Notes: generated from the sequence alone by a model not told the origin. 64,000 bases of DNA from Microtetraspora sp. NBRC 16547 (GCF_030268965.1 NZ_BSSE01000014.1:99042-163041); one strand, 5' to 3'; counted from the stretch's first letter, positions 16,164 to 24,811 are shown. Numbers and translations are program-made.

Positions 16164-16721
16164 GTGAACCCGGATGATCCCCGCGCGCAACGCACCCGGG
16201 CCCGTCTGCGGGCCGCGATACTCGACCTGGCGGCCGACAAGGAGCTGGGCTCCATCACCATGGCGGAGGTGGCCAGGCGCGCTGGGGTGAACCGGGCGAC
16301 GGTCTACCTGCACTTCCCCGACATGGACGCGCTCGTGACCGACGCCATGGAGGAGACGGTCGCCCAGGTCGCGCGGGCCGCCGCCCTGTGCCCGCGCGAC
16401 GCGCCCCGAGACCGGGCGCCCGAGCCGCTGGTCGGCCTGTTCGAGCACGTGGCCGCCCGGGCCACCCTGTACCGGCGGATGCTGGGTGCCCAGGGCAGCG
16501 CGCTGTTCGCCGCTCGCATGCGCGAACGGCTGACCGCCGAGTTGGCCACGCGCTTTACCGGCGGGTCACGTCCCGAGGGCTTCGACGATGTCCCGGCCGA
16601 ACTGCACGCCACCTACCTGGCCGGCGCCCTCACCGGCGTGATCTCCCACTGGGTCACCGGCGAGCGCCCGGCCCCCGCCGCGGAGGTGACTTTGGCGTTC
16701 TGGCGACTCTTCCGCGCCTGA
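16164..16721 (+). CDS. TetR/AcrR family transcriptional regulator
   Basis: 185 residues. The TetR helix-turn-helix is clear: TRARLRAAILDLAADKELGS, ITMAEVARRAGVNRATVYLH and FPDMDALVTDAM. The C-terminal domain (LVGLFEHVAARATLYRRMLG) is of the type found in many small actinomycete TetR proteins. GTG 16164 lies immediately at the predicted transcript start, without a ribosome site. It probably controls itself and the divergent DsbA-like gene through the palindrome at 16121-16132. Confidence 0.88.
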   Translation: MNPDDPRAQRTRARLRAAILDLAADKELGSITMAEVARRAGVNRATVYLHFPDMDALVTDAMEETVAQVARAAALCPRDAPRDRAPEPLVGLFEHVAARATLYRRMLGAQGSALFAARMRERLTAELATRFTGGSRPEGFDDVPAELHATYLAGALTGVISHWVTGERPAPAAEVTLAFWRLFRA

Positions 16722-16814
16722 CGTCGTGGCAGGGGGCATGAGGGGACATGCCACCAGCCGCCATCCGAGGCCTTGCGGTGCCGCATCTCCCGGGCCGGTC
16801 CGTCCATGACCTCA

Positions 16815-16919
16815 GACGCCACTGTGAATCATCCCGGCGAGTGCTCCGCAATCGGAGCACAGTTCGGGATGAGGGGAACCACCGGTCGATCCGGTGGAAG
16901 GGATCAATGACCAGGCGTC
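16815..16919. other. Strongly folded element: two hairpins closed by a third stem
   Basis: An outer stem GACGCC (16815-16820) / GGCGTC (16914-16919) encloses two hairpins. Hairpin A: CATCCCG (16830-16836) with CGGGATG (16865-16871), a small internal loop, then GTGCTCCG / CGGAGCAC closed by CAAT. Hairpin B: CCACCGG (16879-16885) and CCGGTGG (16891-16897) with a TCGAT loop. All pairs are Watson-Crick, so the whole can form a three-way junction in either strand. It lies 93 bases after the TetR stop. It may be a terminator, a structured RNA or the folded end of a mobile element. Confidence 0.5.
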
Positions 16920-16962
16920 GGAAATGCCCAGCGGACTGCGTTCGCTCAACCCCGCCCCGTGA

Positions 16963-17061
16963 GCCGCGTGGAGCGAGTCCCGACGGGCGGCGAATGTCGC
17001 GAAGCAGGTGACCAGACCGATCAGGAATCGAGAAGCGCCGGTCACAGAGCCGCAACTAGCG
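16963..17061 (+). pseudogene. AraC-family regulator C-terminal tail remnant
   Basis: The frame reads ANVAKQVTRPIRNREAPVTE then PQLA, nearly identical to the tail of the intact AraC gene next door (CVAKQVTRAIRNREATVAEQ, QLA at 18187). The usual stop after QLA is missing (TCA instead of TGA). The helix-turn-helix part is gone. At DNA level, 16999-17061 matches 18122-18184 at 55 of 63 positions. Confidence 0.7.
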
Positions 17062-17069
17062 TCATCGCC

Positions 17070-17684
17070 ATGGCTTTCATCGAATCCGTCACCCTTGAGG
17101 TGGCCGACCCCACCGCCGTCAGACGCTTCTACACCGCCGCCTTCGGTTTGGGCTCGCAGGTGCGCCTGCGGGCCTCGGAGGCACCGACGACCGGGTTCCG
17201 TGGGTTCACGCTGTCGCTCACGGTGTCCCAGCCGGCCAACGTCAACAGTCTCATCGGCGCCGCTCTGGACGCCGGCGCATCGCCGGTGAAGCCGGTCACG
17301 AAGTCGTTCTGGGGCTACGGCGGCGTCGTCCAAGCCCCGGACGGGACGATCTGGAAGGTCGCGACCTCGGCGAAGAAGGACACCGGCCCCGCCACCCGGC
17401 AGATCGACGAGATCGTGCTGCTGCTGGGAGTGGCGGACGTGGCCGCGAGCAAGCGGTTCTACCTTGACCGTGGCCTGGCCGTGGCGAAGAGCTTCGGCCG
17501 CAAGTACGTCGAGTTCGCCACGGGGTCGAGTCCCGTCAAACTGGCGCTCTACGGGCGCCGTGCCCTTGCCAAGGACGCCGGCGTCTCCGCCGACGGCACC
17601 GGATCGCACCGGATCACGATTGGCAGTGATGCCGGGTCCTTCACCGACCCGGACGGGTTCGCGTGGGAGACCGCGTCGCTTTGA
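17070..17684 (+). CDS. Two-domain VOC (glyoxalase/bleomycin-resistance fold) protein
   Basis: 204 residues made of two VOC half-domains, beginning FIESVTLEVADPTAVRRFYT and IDEIVLLLGVADVAASKRFY. Each contains the beta-alpha-beta-beta-beta pattern, and the domains end with PDGTIWKVA and DPDGFAWETASL. VOC proteins bind metals or small molecules as dioxygenases, isomerases or resistance binders; no function can be assigned here. It sits directly after an AraC tail remnant, matching the arrangement of the next AraC-VOC pair, so it is the surviving half of a duplicated unit. Confidence 0.8.
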   Translation: MAFIESVTLEVADPTAVRRFYTAAFGLGSQVRLRASEAPTTGFRGFTLSLTVSQPANVNSLIGAALDAGASPVKPVTKSFWGYGGVVQAPDGTIWKVATSAKKDTGPATRQIDEIVLLLGVADVAASKRFYLDRGLAVAKSFGRKYVEFATGSSPVKLALYGRRALAKDAGVSADGTGSHRITIGSDAGSFTDPDGFAWETASL

Positions 17685-17731
17685 GCCGGGTGGCGCGGCC
17701 GCACCGGCCTCCGCCGGAAAGGAGTTCTCAC

Positions 17732-18187
17732 ATGTGTCACCCTTCGTGGGCGCGCGCACTAACCGCGGCGCAGCGCCTGAGCGACCTCGCGCGGCTGCGC
17801 CGCGTTCGGGACCGGATCGGCCGGGAGTACGCGCAGCCGCTGGACGTCGAGGCGCTGGCCCGCGGCGTGAACATGTCGGCAGGGCACCTCAGCCGCCAGT
17901 TCCGGCTCGCCTACGGCGAGTCGCCGTACTCCTATCTGATGAGGCGGCGCATCGAGCGTGCGATGGCGTTGCTGTGTTTTGGCGACCTCAGCGTCACCGA
18001 GGTCTGTTTCGCGGTCGGCTGCTCGTCGCTGGGCACCTTCAGCACTCGCTTCACCGAGTTGGTCGGTGTGCCGCCCAGCGCCTATCGGCACCAGGTGGCG
18101 GGCGCGAGGGCGTCGTGCGTGGCGAAGCAGGTGACCAGAGCCATCAGGAATCGAGAAGCAACAGTCGCGGAGCAGCAACTAGCGTGA
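17732..18187 (+). CDS. AraC-family transcriptional regulator (DNA-binding domain only)
   Basis: 151 residues. Two helix-turn-helices of the AraC type are clear: LDVEALARGVNMSAGHLSRQ and LSVTEVCFAVGCSSLGTFST, then ELVGVPPSAYRHQ. No sensing domain is present, as in many short actinomycete AraC proteins that pair with a VOC gene. ATG 17732 follows AAAGGAG. Its stop TGA lies five bases before the VOC start at 18193, so the two are co-transcribed; the regulator probably controls one or both VOC genes. Confidence 0.88.
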   Translation: MCHPSWARALTAAQRLSDLARLRRVRDRIGREYAQPLDVEALARGVNMSAGHLSRQFRLAYGESPYSYLMRRRIERAMALLCFGDLSVTEVCFAVGCSSLGTFSTRFTELVGVPPSAYRHQVAGARASCVAKQVTRAIRNREATVAEQQLA

Positions 18188-18192
18188 CCGTC

Positions 18193-18603
18193 ATGGATAT
18201 CACCATTCACACGAGCTTCCTCCCGCACGACGACCCGGAGGCCTCCCTGGCCTTCTACCGCGACATCCTCGGCTTCGAGGTCCGCAGCGACGTCGGAAAC
18301 GGCAAGATGCGCTGGATCACGGTCGGCCCCGCCGGCCAGCCCGGCACGTCCATCCTCCTGGCGCCGCCGGCCGCCGACCCCGGCATCACCGACGACGAGC
18401 GCCGCACCATCGCCGAGATGATGGCCAAGGGCACCTACGGCTGGATCCTGCTGGCCACCTCCGATCTCAACGGCACCTTCGAGAAGGTGGAGGCCAGCGG
18501 CGCCGAGGTCGTCCAGGAGCCGACCGAGCAGCCGTACGGGGTGCGCGACTGCGCTTTCCGCGACCCTGCGGGCAACCTGGTCCGCATCCAGGAGTTGTGC
18601 TGA
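18193..18603 (+). CDS. VOC family protein (single-domain glyoxalase-like)
   Basis: 136 residues, one VOC unit: ITIHTSFLPHDDPEASLAFY at the N-terminus and GVRDCAFRDPAGNLVRIQE at the C-terminus with the metal-side Glu. His6 near the start may be another metal ligand. It is translated right after the AraC gene. The 63 bases before its start repeat those before the other VOC gene (16999-17061), which marks the pair as products of a duplication. Substrate unknown. Confidence 0.85.
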   Translation: MDITIHTSFLPHDDPEASLAFYRDILGFEVRSDVGNGKMRWITVGPAGQPGTSILLAPPAADPGITDDERRTIAEMMAKGTYGWILLATSDLNGTFEKVEASGAEVVQEPTEQPYGVRDCAFRDPAGNLVRIQELC

Positions 18604-18675
18604 GCGCGCCGTGTTCGGGTTGGCGTGCCAGCCGGCGCCCACCGAGCCTGTGGGCGCCGCGGTGGCGGGCAAGGC

Positions 18676-18875
18676 TCAGGGCAGCATGTTCTCGATGAGG
18701 TCGGCGGCACGCGGGATGCCGCCCTCGGCCCGTGTGTCGGCGCGCAGCAGTGCCGAGCGGCGGGCGACCTCCGGGTCGGTGACCAGGTCGTTCAGGGCCG
18801 CCCGTAGCGCCCGCTGCGGGACCCACGAGTGCACCTCGACGTCGGGCCGGATGTCGCCGAGTTCCCGCGGCTCGG
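18676..18875 (-). pseudogene. Glycosyltransferase (MGT/UGT-like) remnant with internal deletion
   Basis: The minus strand reads LGDIRPDVEVHSWVPQ and then directly RALRAALNDLVTDPEVARRS, LLRADTRAEGGIPRAADLIE, NMLP and stop. In macrolide-type glycosyltransferases the VHxWVPQ segment is followed by about 60-70 residues containing the sugar-nucleotide site (HxGxGS...) before the C-terminal helices seen here. Those residues are missing and the N-terminal half is absent, so the gene is a double-deleted relic between the VOC gene and the molybdoenzyme operon. Confidence 0.55.
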
Positions 18876-18877
18876 GT

Positions 18878-21025
18878 TCAGTGCAGGAGCAGGTCCGGTG
18901 TGATGGGGAGATCCCGTACGCGGATCCCGGTGGCGTTGTGAACCGCGTTGGCGATCGCCGCCGGAGCGCCGACGATGCCGATCTCGCCGATGCCCCTGGC
19001 CCCCAGCGGACCGGCGTGGACGTCCTCCTCGTCCAGCCAGACGGCGTCGACGTCCATCACGTCGGCGCTGGTGGCGATGTGATACTCCGCGAAGTCGTGG
19101 TTGATCACGTGCCCGGTGCGGTGGTCCAGGACGCTGCGCTCGTGCAGCGCCATCGACAACCCCATCGTCATCCCCCCGATGAACTGCGAGCGCGCGGTGC
19201 GGGGATTGATGACGCGCCCCACCGAGAACACCCCGAGCATCCGCGGCACCCGGATCTCGCCGGTGTCGGCATCCACCCTGACCTCGGCGAACTGCGCGCC
19301 GAAGGAGTGCATCGAGAACCGCTTCGCGTCCGGGTCCCGAGGCATCTCCCCACCTGCCTCCGCACCCCGCGGCGGGTCCTCTCCGTACGCGTGGCGGAAG
19401 GCGCGGCACGCGGCCACGATCGTCGAACCCCAGCTCGCGGTGCCCGAGGACCCACCCGCGACGGTGGCCCGGGGCAGGTCGCTGTCCCCGATCTCCACAC
19501 TCACCGCGCCGAGAGGACATCCCAGCGCGTCGGCCGCGATCTGCGTCAGGACCGTCCACGCACCGGTGCCGATGTCGGCCGCGCCGATGCGCACCGTATA
19601 GCGGCCGCGTCCGTCGTAGGCCACCACGGCCCGCGAGCCGGGGATCCGGTAGTACGGGTAGGTCGAGCTCGCCACCCCCAAGCCCACCAACTCGCGCCCC
19701 TCCCTGCGCGTGCCGGGCACTGCCGGTCGGCCTTCCCAGCCGAAGCGGACCGCCCCCTCGCGCAGGCAGCGCACCAGGTGACGGCCCGACCACGGCCTGC
19801 CGGACTCCGGGTCGACCTCGGGCTCGTTGCGCACCCGCAGCTCGACCGGATCCAGCCCGCAGGCCACGGCGAGCTCGTCCATCGCCACCTCCAGGCCGAA
19901 GAACCCCGGCGCCTCGCCCGGCGCGCGCATCCACGACGGAACGGGCACATCCAGCGCGGCCAGCCGGTGCGCCGTCCGCCGGTTCGGCGCCGCGTACATC
20001 ATCCGCGTCCCGGCCGCGGTCTGCTCCGCGTACTCCTTGATCCTCGAGGTGTGCTCCACCGCCTCGTGCGCGACGGCCGTCAGCCGTCCGCCCTCGTCGG
20101 CGCCCAGCCGTACGCGCTGGATCGTGGGCGTGCGGTGGCCGGCCAGCGAGAACATCTGGTGGCGGGTCAGCGCCAGCTTGACCGGGCGCCCCGGCACGGC
20201 CCGCGCGCCCAGCACCGCGAGCACGTTGTGCGCGTGCGGCATCCCCTTGGATCCGAAGCCCCCGCCCACATACGGCGACATCACCCGCACCTGATCCGGC
20301 CGCAGGCCGAAGACCCGCGCGAGCGTCGACCGTACGGCGTGCACGCTCTGCGTCGAGTCGAACAGCGACAGCCGCGCGTCGCCGAGGAAGCCGCCGCCCG
20401 GATCCCACACCGCCACGGTGGTGTGCGGCTCCATCGGGTTGTTGTGCTCCATCGGCGTGGTGTAGATCTGGTCGACCGTCACCGCCGCCGCCTCCATCGC
20501 GGCGTCCACGTCGCCTTCGTCGGTGTCGGTGGCGAACCCCTCGTTGACCCGTTCCGGCCGGTAAAGATCGGTTCGGTCGGCCCGCAGCTCCGTGTCGTGG
20601 GGCTCCTCCTCGTACTCCACCCGCACCAGACCGGCGGCGTACCGGGCGATCTCGGGCGTCTCGCCGAGCACCACCCCGATGAACTGCCCGCGGAACGCGA
20701 CCGCGTCGGACTGCAGGACGGACAGCTCGGCGTCCTCGGTGTCGGCCAGGCGGGCGGCGTCACGGTGGGTGACCACGGCCAGGACGCCGTCGACGCCGGC
20801 CGCCGCCACCGTGTCGATCGCGATGACGCGGCCGCGCGCGATCGTGGCCTGCAACGGGTGCGCGTACACCGGATCGTCCACCGGCCGGTCGTAGGCGTAC
20901 GCCGCGCTCCCGGTCACCTTGGCCCGGCCGTCGACGCGCGGCGACGGCGTGCCCACCGCTCGGCCCTGTGCGCTCACCTGGGCGGTCTCCTCGGCGGTCT
21001 CCTCGGCGGTCTCCTCGGCGGTCAT
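18878..21025 (-). CDS. Xanthine-dehydrogenase-family molybdopterin-binding (large) subunit
   Basis: 715 residues. Large subunit of a molybdenum hydroxylase: N-terminal [14 protein letters not shown] tract, then [17 protein letters not shown], the substrate/cofactor segments [52 protein letters not shown] and the C-terminal [21 protein letters not shown] with the catalytic Glu. The class oxidises aldehydes or purines (YagR-like); the exact substrate is unknown. ATG 21025 overlaps the stop of the FAD subunit (ATGA). The tract after the start is encoded by a 12-bp repeat at 20981-21023. Last gene of a three-gene operon. Confidence 0.9.
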   Translation of the reverse strand: MTAEETAEETAEETAQVSAQGRAVGTPSPRVDGRAKVTGSAAYAYDRPVDDPVYAHPLQATIARGRVIAIDTVAAAGVDGVLAVVTHRDAARLADTEDAELSVLQSDAVAFRGQFIGVVLGETPEIARYAAGLVRVEYEEEPHDTELRADRTDLYRPERVNEGFATDTDEGDVDAAMEAAAVTVDQIYTTPMEHNNPMEPHTTVAVWDPGGGFLGDARLSLFDSTQSVHAVRSTLARVFGLRPDQVRVMSPYVGGGFGSKGMPHAHNVLAVLGARAVPGRPVKLALTRHQMFSLAGHRTPTIQRVRLGADEGGRLTAVAHEAVEHTSRIKEYAEQTAAGTRMMYAAPNRRTAHRLAALDVPVPSWMRAPGEAPGFFGLEVAMDELAVACGLDPVELRVRNEPEVDPESGRPWSGRHLVRCLREGAVRFGWEGRPAVPGTRREGRELVGLGVASSTYPYYRIPGSRAVVAYDGRGRYTVRIGAADIGTGAWTVLTQIAADALGCPLGAVSVEIGDSDLPRATVAGGSSGTASWGSTIVAACRAFRHAYGEDPPRGAEAGGEMPRDPDAKRFSMHSFGAQFAEVRVDADTGEIRVPRMLGVFSVGRVINPRTARSQFIGGMTMGLSMALHERSVLDHRTGHVINHDFAEYHIATSADVMDVDAVWLDEEDVHAGPLGARGIGEIGIVGAPAAIANAVHNATGIRVRDLPITPDLLLH
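20981..21023. repeat. 12-bp tandem repeat (about 3.6 copies) at the large-subunit start
   Basis: GGCGGTCTCCTC repeats at 20981, 20993 and 21005 with a partial fourth copy to 21023. In the gene it encodes Thr-Ala-Glu-Glu repeats immediately after the start codon, a region prone to length change. Confidence 0.85.
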
Positions 21026-22008
21026 CGTCCCTCCTCGGCGAGGTCGCGCAGCGTCGCGACGATGGCGTTGCGGACCATCGGCACCTTGAACTCGTTGCCG
21101 TGCAGCGGCCGCGCGGCGGCGAGTTCGGCTTCGGCGGCCCGGCGGAAGGCCTCCTCGGTGACCGTCGCGCCCAGCAGCGCCTCCTCGGCCAGCGCGGCAC
21201 GCCACGGCTTGTGCGCCACGCCGCCCAGCGCCAGCCGTACGTCGCGGACGGCGCCGCCGTCGAGGTCGAGGCACGCCGCCACGGAGACCAGCGCGAAACT
21301 GTAGGAGACGCGGTCGCGCACCTTCCGGTAGGCCGAGCGGCGCGCGAACGGAAGGTCCGGCAGCTCGACGGCCGTGATCAGCTCGCCGTGCTCCAGCACC
21401 GTGTCACGCTGCGGCGTGTCGCCGGGAAGCCGGTGGAGGTCCGCCAGTGGCAGCGCGCGCTCGCCCGCGGGGCCGAGCACGATCACCACGGCGTCCAGCG
21501 CCAGCATCGCCACCGCCATGTCGGACGGGTGCACCGCGACGCAGTGCTCGGACGCTCCGAGGATGGCGTGGTAGCGGGTGTAGCCGCCGATCGCCGAGCA
21601 TCCGGAGCCGGGATCCCGCTTGTTGCACGGCGTGGTGACGTCCTGGAAATAGGGGCAGCGGGTCCGTTGCAGGAGGTTCCCCGCGGTGGTGGCGGCGTTG
21701 CGCAACTGCCCGGAGGCGCCGGACAGCAGAGCCCGCGCCAGCACCGGGTAGCGCTCGCGCACCAGCGGATGCGCGGCCAGGTCGCTGTTGCGTACGGCGG
21801 CGCCGATCCGAAGGCCGCTGCCTGTCTCCTCCACCCGGTCCAACGGCAGCCGCGACACGTCGACCAGGAGGTCCGGCCGGGCGACGCCGAGCTTCATGTG
21901 GTCCACCAGGTTGGTGCCGCCGCCGAGGAAGGCCGCGCCGGGCCGCCCGGCCACGGCCGCGACGGCCTCGGCGGGATCACCGGCCCGCAGATACTCGAAG
22001 GGGATCAC
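21022..22008 (-). CDS. Xanthine-dehydrogenase-family FAD-binding subunit
   Basis: 328 residues. CO-dehydrogenase-flavoprotein-like fold: [23 protein letters not shown]-pyrophosphate motif [16 protein letters not shown], then [21 protein letters not shown] Cys-rich stretch ([20 protein letters not shown]) marks the YagS-type subfamily, which carries an extra iron-sulfur cluster on the FAD subunit. It moves electrons from the small to the large subunit. GTG 22008 overlaps the stop of the iron-sulfur subunit; its own stop overlaps the large-subunit start. Confidence 0.9.
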   Translation of the reverse strand: MIPFEYLRAGDPAEAVAAVAGRPGAAFLGGGTNLVDHMKLGVARPDLLVDVSRLPLDRVEETGSGLRIGAAVRNSDLAAHPLVRERYPVLARALLSGASGQLRNAATTAGNLLQRTRCPYFQDVTTPCNKRDPGSGCSAIGGYTRYHAILGASEHCVAVHPSDMAVAMLALDAVVIVLGPAGERALPLADLHRLPGDTPQRDTVLEHGELITAVELPDLPFARRSAYRKVRDRVSYSFALVSVAACLDLDGGAVRDVRLALGGVAHKPWRAALAEEALLGATVTEEAFRRAAEAELAAARPLHGNEFKVPMVRNAIVATLRDLAEEGR

Positions 22009-22511
22009 GAGTCCGCCTCCTCGCGAAGGGCCGCGACGATGTTGACGTACGCGCCGCAGCGGCACAGGTTGCCGCTCAGCCGTTCCCGGATCTCCTCGTC
22101 GTCGAGCGTGACCGGGCCGGTGAGGTCGTCGGTGACGCGGCTGGGATGCCCGGCCTTGACCTCTTCCAGCATGCCGACCGCGGAACAGATCTGCCCGGGC
22201 GTGCAGAAACCGCACTGGAAGCCGTCCTCCTCGAGGAAGGCCCGCTGCACCGGGTGCGGCTCGCCCTCCTGGACCAGTCCCTCGGCTGTGGTGACGTCGG
22301 CGCCGTCGTGTGCCACCGCGAACGTCAGGCAGCTGACCACCCGCCGCCCGTCGAGCAACACGGTGCACGAACCGCACTGCCCGTGGTCACAGCCCTTCTT
22401 CGGAGATGTGACCGACAGGTGGTCGCGCAGCGCGTCGAGCAGAGTGGTGCGGGTGTCGACCGTCAACGATCTGTCCCGGCCGTCCACCCGCAACGTGATC
22501 CGAGCATCCAT
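22005..22511 (-). CDS. Xanthine-dehydrogenase-family 2Fe-2S subunit
   Basis: 168 residues. Plant-type ferredoxin cluster motif [12 protein letters not shown] plus a fourth Cys (VVSCLTF), then the second cluster domain with QCGFCTPGQ and NLCRCGAY. First gene of the operon small-medium-large. ATG 22511 has GGGAGG at a good distance; residues upstream in frame are Arg/Pro-rich and unlikely to be translated. No Tat signal is seen, which argues for a cytoplasmic enzyme, although some YagTSR-like enzymes are exported. Confidence 0.9.
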   Translation of the reverse strand: MDARITLRVDGRDRSLTVDTRTTLLDALRDHLSVTSPKKGCDHGQCGSCTVLLDGRRVVSCLTFAVAHDGADVTTAEGLVQEGEPHPVQRAFLEEDGFQCGFCTPGQICSAVGMLEEVKAGHPSRVTDDLTGPVTLDDEEIRERLSGNLCRCGAYVNIVAALREEADS

Positions 22512-22739
22512 GGTCGCCTCCCGGCGGTGTCCCAGCGGGCCTCGCGGCCGCTCCTTGGGGCCGCTCCCCACAGAGGCCCACTGTGCCCCCGGGACGCGCG
22601 GCTAACACTCGGGCCGCGGATCGTGGCCAGGTCCCTGCACGGGTTTGGTGGACACCTTGACATTCCCGGCCGTGACGCCTCCGTGATGTGCCGTCATGCC
22701 TCCCAGTGGGCGTCGTCCGCCACTGGTCGGCGGCCGGGA

Positions 22740-23348
22740 TCAGTCGAGCCCGCGCAGGCCGTCGAGCACGCCTTGGAGCGTCCGCGCGTCCGGCCCGTCG
22801 GCGCGGTCGGCGATGCCCGGGTGACGCAGGCGCCGGGGAAGGGCCGCCCTCGGCCCGCGCACGGGCGGGGCGGGGGTGCGGGCGGCGGGAATGGCCACCT
22901 CGCACCAGACGATCTTGCCGCGGTCGGGAGCGGTGCGGTGTCCCCACATCGTGGACAGCGCTCCGACCAGCGCCAGCCCGCGGCCGCCCTCCCGCAACTT
23001 GTCCGGGGAGTCGGTCCGCTCGGTGGCCGGCATCTGGGTGCTGACGTCCCAGACCTCGATCACGAGGCTGTCGGAGGACAGCAGCAGCCGCAGCGCGATC
23101 ATCCGCAGGGCGACGGGGAACACCGACGAGGCCACCGGCAGGCTGGACACCGCCTCCGTGGCTCGGATGGCGTTGGTGACCAGCTCGGACGTGAGCAGCT
23201 CGACCGTGTCGGCCAGCTGCGGCAGCTCCCACGTGGCGAGCTGGCTCCGGGCGAAGGCACGCGCCTGGCGCGGGGTGGTGGCGGTCGAGCCGAACACCCG
23301 GTCGGCCGCCTTCCCGTCACCGTGCGCCGGAAACGGAGATGTCAGCAT
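22740..23348 (-). CDS. RsbW/SpoIIAB-like ATP-binding protein (anti-sigma/regulatory kinase family)
   Basis: 202 residues. GHKL ATPase of the HATPase_c_2 type: LTSELVTNAI (N-box), VWDVS, and the G-box GGRGLALVGALSTMWG. These small actinomycete proteins lack a histidine phosphorylation domain and usually bind or phosphorylate sigma or anti-anti-sigma factors. An unstructured Pro/Arg tail of about 50 residues follows. The start codon ATG 23348 lies at the edge of a near-perfect 20-bp palindrome (23348-23367). A lone gene. Confidence 0.8.
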   Translation of the reverse strand: MLTSPFPAHGDGKAADRVFGSTATTPRQARAFARSQLATWELPQLADTVELLTSELVTNAIRATEAVSSLPVASSVFPVALRMIALRLLLSSDSLVIEVWDVSTQMPATERTDSPDKLREGGRGLALVGALSTMWGHRTAPDRGKIVWCEVAIPAARTPAPPVRGPRAALPRRLRHPGIADRADGPDARTLQGVLDGLRGLD

Positions 23349-23367
23349 TCGGGGAACGTTCCGCGAA
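23348..23367. promoter_or_regulatory. 20-bp near-perfect palindrome overlapping a start codon
   Basis: TTCGGGGAACGTTCCGCGAA pairs as ten-base arms with one mismatched pair (19 of 20 logic). It touches the start codon of the RsbW-like gene, where a bound protein would block transcription or translation initiation. Confidence 0.45.
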
Positions 23368-23741
23368 CCGCGCGGCGGGCGAGCGCCGACGGCATCGGCT
23401 CATGATCGGTCCGGGGGAGCAATCGCGGAAAACGCATGACACAGATCATGTGCCAGCGCCCGCCCCGGCGGTACCTCCTTGACGAGATCGGAGGAAATTC
23501 CTCACTCCAGGAGAGAAGGCGTCCCTCGCCGGGCGTCTTCCCATCGAACATGGCAGCGAGAGCACCCGTGACATCACGCCGGCGACTCGAACCCGTTGTC
23601 GAGGGCCACCGACGGGACGACCGGCCGCGGGTGATCAAGGGCGCCGTGGTGGCGCCCATGGTGCCCGAAAACGCGCCGGGCGGTCCCAGGCATCGCCCTG
23701 GACCAGGTCGCGTTCCACCTCCACCGCAGCTCTGTGATGCA
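23368..23741. other. Intergenic, no gene recognised
   Basis: About 370 bases between the divergent RsbW-like and HTH genes. Frames run open on both strands but none gives a protein I recognise, and no ribosome site supports one. The last 100 bases before the HTH gene are clearly AT-richer than the surroundings. Confidence 0.4.
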
Positions 23742-23798
23742 TTCCCTATCGTTATCTATCTCTCCTTGTTGGATGGTAGTTTTGGGAGTAATAGGGAA
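23742..23798. promoter_or_regulatory. AT-rich control region with 8-bp inverted repeat
   Basis: TTCCCTAT (23742-23749) and ATAGGGAA (23791-23798) are perfect inverted copies 41 bases apart, and GTTATC occurs just inside/outside both. TTGTTG (23766) and TAATAG (23789) could be promoter boxes with a 17-base spacer. It lies 45 bases upstream of the HTH gene, which may bind it. Confidence 0.4.
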
Positions 23799-23842
23799 AG
23801 TTATCGCGGAAGAATCGCGACTGCGCTTCGGAGGGGAGTCCC

Positions 23843-24268
23843 GTGTCGCAACAGCCGTACTCGGTGGACCAGGTGGCGGAGTTGCTGGGCTTGCACGTGA
23901 AGACTGTGCGCGCGTATGTCCGCGACGGTCGGCTGAAGGCGACCCGGATCGGCAAGCAATACCGGATCACGCGCGAGGACCTGGAGGCGTTCACCGGCAT
24001 GCCGGCTCCCTCGCCCGTCCGGACCAGTCGCCACACCGAGGTTTCCAGCATCGTGCAGATCGACGCGATCAGCCCCGAGGAGACGATCCGCCTGACCAAC
24101 ACGGTCATAGCCGCCGCCGCGGCCCCTCCGCCCGCCGGCGAACGCCTGCGCGTCGAGACCGTCTACGACGAGGAACGGGCCAGCCTGAAAATCATCATCC
24201 TGGGCGGCCTGGACAGCACCGCACAACTCCTCAAGATCATCACGGCTTTGACCGAGGAACGACAGTGA
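23843..24268 (+). CDS. Helix-turn-helix (excisionase/MerR-like) DNA-binding protein
   Basis: 141 residues. The N-terminus is an excisionase-type winged helix: YSVDQVAELLGLHVKTVRAY, then VRDGRLKATRIGKQYRITRE. A C-terminal domain of about 80 residues (VQIDAISPEETIRLTNTVIA) follows. Relatives are the first gene of small operons with an alpha/beta hydrolase and a DUF4180 protein, as here. GTG 23843 follows GGAGGGGAG. It probably controls its own operon through the AT-rich repeats just upstream. Confidence 0.8.
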   Translation: MSQQPYSVDQVAELLGLHVKTVRAYVRDGRLKATRIGKQYRITREDLEAFTGMPAPSPVRTSRHTEVSSIVQIDAISPEETIRLTNTVIAAAAAPPPAGERLRVETVYDEERASLKIIILGGLDSTAQLLKIITALTEERQ

Positions 24269-24438
24269 ACGACATCTACACCTCCGCCGATGGCGCGCGC
24301 ATCCTCGTGCAGCGATACCGCGCGTTCCTGGAGAAGCTGCCGGTGCTCGGCGACGACGCCCTGCGCGGCCTGCGGATGCCGACGCTGGTCATCCTCGACT
24401 TCCTGCGCTCACCGAAAGAAGCACGCCCTCATGCCTGA
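24265..24438 (+). pseudogene. Internally deleted alpha/beta-hydrolase minigene
   Basis: 57 codons. GTG 24265 overlaps the stop of the HTH gene, and the stop overlaps the DUF4180 start by eight bases, so the frame is embedded in the operon. The first 25 residues (NDIYTSADGARILVQRYRAF) match the N-terminus of the alpha/beta hydrolases usually found at this place; the next part (DDALRGLRMPTLVIL) matches a strand much nearer their C-terminus. The catalytic core, including the nucleophile, is missing. The small protein may still be translated, but it cannot be a hydrolase. Confidence 0.55.
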
Positions 24439-24811
24439 CATCCTCCAGCACATCAACGGCATACCTGTCCTCGTGTGCGACGCCGACGGTGAGCCGCTGC
24501 GCGACGAACGCGACGCGGTCGACCTCATCGGCGAGGCATTCCACCACGGCGCCTCGTGGGTCGCCGTCCCGGCCGACCGCTTCGAGGACGACTTCTTCCG
24601 GCTGCGCACCCGCGTCGCCGGCGAGATCGTCCAGAAGTTCGTCAACTACCGGATCGGCATCGCCGTCATCGGCGACATCTCCCGGCACACCGCCACCAGC
24701 ACCGCGCTGCGGGACTTCGTCCGAGAAAGCAACCGAGGCACGCATCTCTGGTTCGTCTCCGACGTCGACGACCTCCGCGACCGGCTCACCCCTGCCCCAG
24801 GCAGCCGCTGA
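24431..24811 (+). CDS. DUF4180 domain protein
   Basis: 126 residues: INGIPVLVCDADGEPLRDER, DAVDLIGEAFHHGASWVAVP, FVNYRIGIAVIGDISRHTAT and SNRGTHLWFVSDVDDLRDRL. The pattern matches DUF4180, small proteins with an STAS/MTA-like alternating alpha-beta fold and no known activity. It is the last gene of the HTH-hydrolase-DUF4180 operon, starting inside the end of the collapsed hydrolase frame. Confidence 0.82.
   Translation: MPDILQHINGIPVLVCDADGEPLRDERDAVDLIGEAFHHGASWVAVPADRFEDDFFRLRTRVAGEIVQKFVNYRIGIAVIGDISRHTATSTALRDFVRESNRGTHLWFVSDVDDLRDRLTPAPGSR

Noticed and set aside
18611..21304. 897-codon plus-strand frame over the molybdoenzyme large subunit
   Set aside because: Antisense shadow; the minus-strand protein has all molybdopterin-family motifs.
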